From assembly GCF_003590945.1 (NCBI RefSeq), contig NZ_QYUK01000011.1, positions 3,938,909 to 4,002,908 of the forward strand: DNA of 64,000 nucleotides, written 5' to 3'. The stretch is from Oleomonas cavernae. GTDB lineage: Bacteria > Pseudomonadota > Alphaproteobacteria > Zavarziniales > Zavarziniaceae. Within the stretch, counting starts at the first letter, position 1. The number at the start of each line of letters is the position of its first letter. Both the position numbers and the translations under genes were made by a program. Below the pieces are notes generated by a model. The model made no database searches. It was not told the DNA's origin and was given only the letters and a program-made list of their open reading frames with translations. Shown in pieces: positions 59,729-64,000 of this stretch.

Positions 59729-59762
59729 AAAAAAATCGACGGCCCGCCGACAGGCGGGCCGT
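59729..59762 (-). terminator. Rho-independent terminator downstream of rpsT
   Basis: On the minus strand a perfect 10-bp stem ACGGCCCGCC/GGCGGGCCGT with a four-base loop is followed by CGA and seven T. Confidence 0.85.
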
Positions 59763-59800
59763 TTGCTCGGGACTTGGGGCCCCACGATGTTCGCTGGAAG

Positions 59801-59823
59801 AAGGGGCCGGCCAGCGGCCCCTT
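59801..59823 (-). terminator. First hairpin after rpsT stop
   Basis: A perfect 9-bp stem (AAGGGGCCG/CGGCCCCTT, loop of five) starts nine bases after the rpsT stop and is followed by CTTCC. It is a weaker terminator or a 3'-end stabiliser ahead of the strong terminator. Confidence 0.55.
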
Positions 59824-59832
59824 GGCCTAACC

Positions 59833-60102
59833 TTAGCGGGCGGCGAGCGCCTTGACCCGGGCCGACAGCCGGGAGACCTTGCGCGAAGCGGTGTTCTTGG
59901 GCAGCACGCCCTTGGAAACGCCGCGCGCGATCTCGGGCTCGGCCGCCGCGAAAGCCGCCTTGGCCGCCGCCGCATCACCGCTCTCCAGCGCCGTCTCGAC
60001 CTTCTTGATGAAGGTGCGGATGCGCGAGACGCGGTTGCGATTGACCGCGGTACGCCGCTCGGTCACGCGCACGCGCTTCTTCGCTGATTCCGTATTCGCC
60101 AT
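59833..60102 (-). CDS. rpsT: 30S ribosomal protein S20
   Basis: The 89-residue basic protein starts [20 protein letters not shown] and contains [40 protein letters not shown], which is S20. It binds 16S rRNA early in small-subunit assembly. The start is the ATG at 60102; its position next to dnaA is typical for alphaproteobacteria. Confidence 0.96.
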   Translation of the reverse strand: MANTESAKKRVRVTERRTAVNRNRVSRIRTFIKKVETALESGDAAAAKAAFAAAEPEIARGVSKGVLPKNTASRKVSRLSARVKALAAR

Positions 60103-60120
60103 GTTCTTGAGACCTACGAG

Positions 60121-60129
60121 TGTGGATAA
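60121..60129 (-). promoter_or_regulatory. Consensus DnaA box in the rpsT leader
   Basis: TTATCCACA on the minus strand is a perfect match to the DnaA-box consensus and lies 19 bases upstream of the rpsT ATG. No second perfect box was seen nearby. Confidence 0.6.
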
Positions 60130-60149
60130 CTTTAGAAAACGAGGGCGGA

Positions 60150-60178
60150 GGGATATCACCAAGGGGAAGAGAGGTCAA
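60150..60178 (-). promoter_or_regulatory. rpsT: rpsT promoter
   Basis: On the minus strand TTGACC (60178-60173), a 17-base spacer and TATCCC (60155-60150) form a sigma-70 promoter. The predicted start near 60143 gives a leader of about 40 bases. Confidence 0.65.
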
Positions 60179-60188
60179 TGATTAGAGT

Positions 60189-60500
60189 CCCTCAAACGCC
60201 GGGCGGCGGCGGCCGCGGCCTTGGCTCGCTTCGCTAAAGCGCCGCGGGGCCTCAATGGCCCAATGGCGCCTTCCATTCCCTCTCCGCCGCTTGCGGGGGA
60301 GAGGGAGGGGCCCGGCGCGCAAGCGACGGGAGGGTGAGGTGGTGGGTCGGGGAAGGGCGCGCTCTACGCCCTTGACCCACCTCACCCAACCCTCTCCCCC
60401 AAAGGGCGGAGAGGGCTTTCCCCCCCTGGGCCATTGAGGCCCCGCGGAGCTTTAGCGGAGCGAGCCAAGCGCGCTGAGGCGCGCGCCCGGCGCTTGAGGG
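60189..60500. repeat. About 310-bp inverted repeat with nested family A copy
   Basis: Two 74-base arms (60189-60262 and 60427-60500) are inverted relative to each other. Their inner 42 bases are nearly perfect (TTGGCTCGCTTCGCTAAAGC on the left), the outer ends also match (CCCTCAA...CGCCGGGCG), and only the middle has diverged. Family A copy 4 lies between the arms. The structure fills most of the gap between the enoyl-CoA hydratase stop and the rpsT promoter. Confidence 0.88.
60278..60417. repeat. Dispersed palindromic repeat family A, copy 4
   Basis: This 140-bp copy begins CCCTCTCCGCCGC and ends GGGCGGAGAGGGCT, in the orientation of copy 2. It is nested inside the larger inverted repeat. 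Confidence 0.85.
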
Positions 60501-60504
60501 CTTA

Positions 60505-61281
60505 CTACTTCTGCTTGAACACCGGTTTGCGCTTCTCCACGAAGGCGGCCATGCCTTCCTTCTGGTCCTCGGTCGCGAAGGTCGAGTGGAACAGCCGGCG
60601 CTCGAACAGCACGCCTTCGGCGAGCGTGCCCTCGTAGGCGCGGTTCACCGCCTGCTTGGCCATGGCGACGATCGGCTGCGATTTCTCGGCGATCGCCGTG
60701 GCCACCTTGATCGCCTCGTCCACCAGGTCGGCAGCGGGCACGATGCGGCTGACCAGGCCGGCACGCTCGGCTTCCGCCGCATCCATCATGCGGCCGGTCA
60801 GGCACATCTCCATGGCCTTGGACTTGCCGACGAAGCGGGTCAGGCGCTGCGAGCCGCCGATGCCGGGGATGACGCCCAGATTGATCTCGGGCTGGCCGAA
60901 CTTGGCGGTATCGGCCGCCAGGATGAAGTCGCACAGCATGGCGATCTCGCAGCCGCCGCCCAGGGCATAGCCGGCCACCGCCGCGATGATCGGCTTTTTG
61001 ATCGCGACGATGCGGTCGTGCGGCTGGGCAAAGAAATCGGCCTTGAACATGTCCATGTAGGACTGGGGCGCCATCTCCTTGATGTCGGCGCCGGCGGCAA
61101 AGGCCTTGGCGCTGCCGGTGACGACGATGCAGCCGATGGCCTCGTCGGCGTCATAGGCCTCGAGCGCCGTGCACAATTCGCCCAGCAGTTCGGCGTTCAG
61201 GGCGTTCAGCGCCTGGGGCCGGTTCAAGGTGATCAGGCCGACAGGCCCGCGGCTTTCGGTCAGGATGGTGGCATAGGCCAT
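60505..61281 (-). CDS. Enoyl-CoA hydratase
   Basis: The 258-residue crotonase has the oxyanion-hole segments [17 protein letters not shown] and [19 protein letters not shown], and both catalytic glutamates, in GGGCEIAML and in [20 protein letters not shown]. It hydrates trans-2-enoyl-CoA in beta-oxidation. Its place between mutM and rpsT is conserved in alphaproteobacteria. It ends five bases before the large inverted repeat. Confidence 0.94.
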   Translation of the reverse strand: MAYATILTESRGPVGLITLNRPQALNALNAELLGELCTALEAYDADEAIGCIVVTGSAKAFAAGADIKEMAPQSYMDMFKADFFAQPHDRIVAIKKPIIAAVAGYALGGGCEIAMLCDFILAADTAKFGQPEINLGVIPGIGGSQRLTRFVGKSKAMEMCLTGRMMDAAEAERAGLVSRIVPAADLVDEAIKVATAIAEKSQPIVAMAKQAVNRAYEGTLAEGVLFERRLFHSTFATEDQKEGMAAFVEKRKPVFKQK

Positions 61282-61327
61282 GACGCGCTCCGGTACGATC
61301 GATTGGGTGGTCCGGGAGGGGTGTCGC

Positions 61328-61723
61328 CTAAAGCGCGTGCGGACGCAAGTTGAAGCGTACGCCCAGGGCCCCGTCGCCATCGCCCTGGCCATGCAGGGTG
61401 ATGACCAGGATCTCGGTCGCCCGGCGGAAGACATATTTGTCGGCGCCGTCGTCGGCCGGCTGGTCGAGCTTCCAGCCCAGGGCCGGCAGGCTCTCGCGAT
61501 AGAACCGCGCCACGTCGTCGGCCGAGACCGGGCCGGCGGTATCGACGTCCACGATACGCCCGCCGGGCGTGTCGAAGACGATGCGGGTGTCGGGCACTTC
61601 GGCGAGCCCCTCCATCAGGGGCACATCCTCGGACCCGGTCAGGAACCGGGTCGTCGCCAGGGCGGGCAGAACCAGGCCCCACAATCCCAGCAGCGCGGCA
61701 GCGGTCGGCAGCAAGCGTCTCAT
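61328..61723 (-). CDS. Small secreted protein of unknown function
   Basis: The 131-residue protein has a signal peptide ([20 protein letters not shown], cleavage near residue 23) and a small alpha/beta domain with [39 protein letters not shown] and [16 protein letters not shown]. It is similar in outline to small periplasmic proteins found near mutM/ech in alphaproteobacteria, without an assigned function. An ATG three codons upstream at 61732 is an alternative start. Confidence 0.7.
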   Translation of the reverse strand: MRRLLPTAAALLGLWGLVLPALATTRFLTGSEDVPLMEGLAEVPDTRIVFDTPGGRIVDVDTAGPVSADDVARFYRESLPALGWKLDQPADDGADKYVFRRATEILVITLHGQGDGDGALGVRFNLRPHAL

Positions 61724-61739
61724 GGGCGGCATGATAGCC

Positions 61740-62567
61740 CTATCTTTGGCACCGTGAACAATAATAGGTGGAGCGGTTGGACTGGACGATGCGCTTGATG
61801 ATGCCCGACCGGCAACTCAGGCAAGGCTCGCCGTCCCGGTCATAGACCCGGAAGGCATGCTGGAAATAGCCCAGCTCGCCGTCCGACTGGACATAGTCCC
61901 GCAGGGTGGAGCCACCGGCCTCGATCGCCTCGGTCAGCACGGCGCGGATCTGCGGCACCAGCCGCTCGGCCCGCGCCCCCGCCACGCTCGCCGCCTCGCG
62001 GACAGGGGATATTTTCGCCCGGAACAGGGCCTCCGAGACATAGATGTTGCCCAGGCCCGCGACCACCTTCTGGTCCAGCAGCGCGGCCTTGATCGGCGTC
62101 CGGCGCCCGGCCAGGGCCGCCGACAGGGTCGCCCCGTCGAAGCTGTTGCCCAAGGGCTCGGGCCCGATGTCCTTCAGCAGGGGATGGGCGTCCAGCGTGT
62201 CGCGGTGGTCCATCACCATCAGGCCGAAGCGGCGATGGTCGTTGAACACCACCCAGACCCCGCCCTCGGCCTTCAGGCGCAGATGGTCGTGGGTGCCGGC
62301 TTCCGGCCAATCGCCGGCGCCCACATGCATCCGCCCCGACATGCCCAGGTGGCCGATCACCACCGCGCCGTCGTCCAGTTCGATCAGCAGATACTTGGCC
62401 CGCCGCCTGATGGTCACGATCCGCCGCCCGGTCAGGCGTTCGGCGAAGCGCTCGGGAAAGGGCAGGCGCAGGTCGGGCCGGCGCACCTCGACCTGTGTCA
62501 GGCGCCGGCCTTCCAGCGCGCGGGCGAGGCCGCGGCAAACGGTTTCGACTTCGGGCAGTTCGGGCAT
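61740..62567 (-). CDS. mutM: Formamidopyrimidine-DNA glycosylase
   Basis: The 275-residue repair enzyme starts [20 protein letters not shown], with the catalytic N-terminal Pro and Glu. It has [20 protein letters not shown] (catalytic Lys), the helix-two-turn-helix [20 protein letters not shown] and the zinc finger CLSC...YYCSRCQ. It removes 8-oxoguanine and opened purines. It lies 16 bases upstream of the small secreted protein gene. Confidence 0.96.
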   Translation of the reverse strand: MPELPEVETVCRGLARALEGRRLTQVEVRRPDLRLPFPERFAERLTGRRIVTIRRRAKYLLIELDDGAVVIGHLGMSGRMHVGAGDWPEAGTHDHLRLKAEGGVWVVFNDHRRFGLMVMDHRDTLDAHPLLKDIGPEPLGNSFDGATLSAALAGRRTPIKAALLDQKVVAGLGNIYVSEALFRAKISPVREAASVAGARAERLVPQIRAVLTEAIEAGGSTLRDYVQSDGELGYFQHAFRVYDRDGEPCLSCRSGIIKRIVQSNRSTYYCSRCQR

Positions 62568-62599
62568 GGCGCGAGCATAGCCACAACCCGAACGCCCCG

Positions 62600-64000
62600 T
62601 CAGCCCCTCACGCGATAGGCCGTGGGCCGGATGCCCAGGGTCTTGAGGCGCGAGGCCAGGGTGGTGGGCTTGATGCCCAGCCGCTCGGCCGCCCCGCCGG
62701 GCCCGGAAACCTTGCCGCCGGCGGCCCGCAAGGCGCCGACCAGGCTGGCCTCGTCGCGTGCCCGGCGGTCCTCCTCCGTCAGAATCGGCGCCGCCTCCCC
62801 CAGCGGTGCCGTCGCAACCTCGACCTTCGGGGTGCCGTCGCCGGGCAGGTCCAGGCGCAGGCGGCCGTCGCGCGCCAGGATCACGCCGCGCTCGATGACA
62901 TTCTCCAGCTCGCGGACGTTGCCCGGCCAGTCGTAGCGGCACAGCCGGCGCACGTCGCCCTGGCTCAGGGTCAGCTTGCCCGCCCCCGCCTTGCGGCCCG
63001 GCCGGTCCAGGAAGTGCAGCGCCAGCAGCGGAATATCCTCGGGCCGTTCGCGCAGCGGCACGGAATGGATCGGGAAGACGTTCAGCCGGAAGAAGAGGTC
63101 GCGGCGGAAGCGGCCGCGCTTCACCTCGGCTTCGAGGTCGCGGTTGGTGGCGGCGATCACCCGCACGTCGACGGCGCGCGTGCGCGCCTCGCCGACCCGC
63201 TCGAACTGGCCCTCCTGGAGCACCCGCAGCAGCTTGCCCTGGAGGTCGAGGGGGATCTCGCCCACCTCGTCCAGGAAGATGGTGCCGCCGCCGGCCAGCT
63301 CGAAGCGGCCGATGCGGTCGCGCAGGGCGCCGGTGAAGGCGCCGCGGCTGTGGCCGAAGAATTCGCTCTCGAACAGCTCGCGCGGGATCGCCGCGCAGTT
63401 GACCCGGATCAGCGGCCGGGCCGAGCGGTCGCTGGCCTGGTGGATGGCGCGCGCGATCAACTCCTTGCCGGTCCCCGATTCGCCGGTGATCAGGACCGAG
63501 GCGTCGGTGGGCGCCACCAGCTCGACCTGGCGCAGGATGGTCTGGATCTGGGCGCTGGTGCCGATGATGCCGCGGTGGTTGCCCTCCCGCCGGATCTCTT
63601 CCTGAAGATAGGCATTCTCCAGTTCCAGCCGCTTGTGCAGGGCATCGACCTCGTCGTGGGCGGCGCGCAGGCGCTCCTCCGCCTCGCGCCGCTGGCCGAT
63701 GTCGCGGAAGACGACCACGGCCCCCACCACCTCGCCGCGGTCGCGGATCGGCGTGCTGGTGTACTCGACCCACAGGGGGCGGCCGTCGCGGCGCCAGAAC
63801 ACCTCGTTGGCCACCTGGTGCACGGCGCCGTCGCGGAAGGCCGCATAGATCGGGCAGTCACCCTGCGGGTAGAGCGAGCCGTCGGCGTGATGGTGGTGCA
63901 CCGTCGCGTGCATGTCGGTGCCCACCAGTTCCTCCGCCGACCAGCCCAGCATGCGCTCGGCCGCCGGGTTGACGAAGGTCGTGGTGCCTTCGGCGTTCAC
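62600..64000 (-). CDS. Sigma-54-dependent activator with PAS domain (N-terminus outside window)
   Basis: The visible 466 residues begin inside a PAS domain ([20 protein letters not shown], then [17 protein letters not shown]) that leads through a coiled coil to an AAA+ domain. This has Walker [18 protein letters not shown], the sigma-54 contact loop RGAFTGA, Walker [21 protein letters not shown] and the [16 protein letters not shown] segment. A Fis-type helix-turn-helix ([20 protein letters not shown]) closes the protein. No receiver domain is seen in the visible part. It activates sigma-54 promoters in response to a PAS-sensed signal. The first visible codon is a GTG at the window edge and need not be the true start. 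Confidence 0.9.
   Translation of the reverse strand: MNAEGTTTFVNPAAERMLGWSAEELVGTDMHATVHHHHADGSLYPQGDCPIYAAFRDGAVHQVANEVFWRRDGRPLWVEYTSTPIRDRGEVVGAVVVFRDIGQRREAEERLRAAHDEVDALHKRLELENAYLQEEIRREGNHRGIIGTSAQIQTILRQVELVAPTDASVLITGESGTGKELIARAIHQASDRSARPLIRVNCAAIPRELFESEFFGHSRGAFTGALRDRIGRFELAGGGTIFLDEVGEIPLDLQGKLLRVLQEGQFERVGEARTRAVDVRVIAATNRDLEAEVKRGRFRRDLFFRLNVFPIHSVPLRERPEDIPLLALHFLDRPGRKAGAGKLTLSQGDVRRLCRYDWPGNVRELENVIERGVILARDGRLRLDLPGDGTPKVEVATAPLGEAAPILTEEDRRARDEASLVGALRAAGGKVSGPGGAAERLGIKPTTLASRLKTLGIRPTAYRVRG

Larger units (their letters stand above)
59347..59832. other. Intergenic region between rhodanese and rpsT
   Basis: No gene is supported over this 486-base gap. It holds two terminators of rpsT (listed separately) and the upstream region of the rhodanese gene. 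A moderately AT-rich patch lies at 59500-59560. No consensus DnaA box was found in it, so it cannot be called oriC from the sequence. Confidence 0.45.

Noticed and set aside
59347-60188. oriC in the rhodanese-rpsT region
   Set aside because: Only one perfect DnaA box and no AT-rich unwinding region were seen, so the origin cannot be placed from this sequence.

Overview
This window is GC-rich, densely coded chromosomal DNA from an alphaproteobacterium, most like Rhodospirillales; genus and species cannot be fixed from sequence alone. The main evidence is the chromosome-origin gene neighbourhood in its alphaproteobacterial order (mutM - enoyl-CoA hydratase - rpsT - dnaA - dnaN - recF - gyrB, all on the minus strand), the rsmB - rpe - heparinase II/III group and a tkt - gap - pgk - fba cluster.

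Layout. 1-15.1 kb is a surface-polysaccharide locus. A minus-strand operon (lipoprotein, kpsM, kpsT, kpsE, OPX exporter, two-domain GT2 glycosyltransferase, WsaF-like glycosyltransferase, two sulfotransferases) faces a plus-strand set (SGNH/TPR protein, methyltransferase, double sulfotransferase). Together they predict an ABC-exported capsule that is glycosylated, methylated and probably sulfated. 15.4-22.3 kb holds scoAB, mdh, an FMN glutamate-synthase-like protein, a DUF899 protein, and an MBL-fold protein divergent from a TetR regulator. 22.3-23.3 kb is an AT-rich orphan HNH-like gene. 23.5-30 kb is the central-carbon cluster tkt-gap-pgk-(small gene)-fba-thiE. 30-38 kb holds a flavoprotein, a Ser/Thr kinase, a lipase-like hydrolase, two toxin-antitoxin modules (TacAT-like, TumE/TumA-like) and asd. 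38-49.1 kb has heparinase, rpe, rsmB, htpX, two aldo/keto reductases, gamma-glutamyltransferase with a divergent GntR regulator, an RHH/membrane-protein pair and ParDE. 49.2-64 kb is the origin-proximal block, interrupted between dnaA and dnaN by a large RTX gene on the opposite strand, and ends in a sigma-54 activator cut by the window edge.

Two dispersed palindromic repeat families occur. Family A has four copies of about 130-145 bp in intergenic gaps; one is nested in a roughly 310-bp inverted repeat beside rpsT. Family B (CGTCATCC...GGATGACG) has three copies; one lies in frame inside the small gene after pgk and one supplies the 3' end of the MBL-fold gene.

At least a dozen otherwise conserved genes, recF among them, are broken by single-base indels, mostly one missing G or C in a short G/C run. 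This looks like a sequencing or assembly error rather than gene decay. Such genes are annotated here as single frameshifted CDSs, with the position of each break given.
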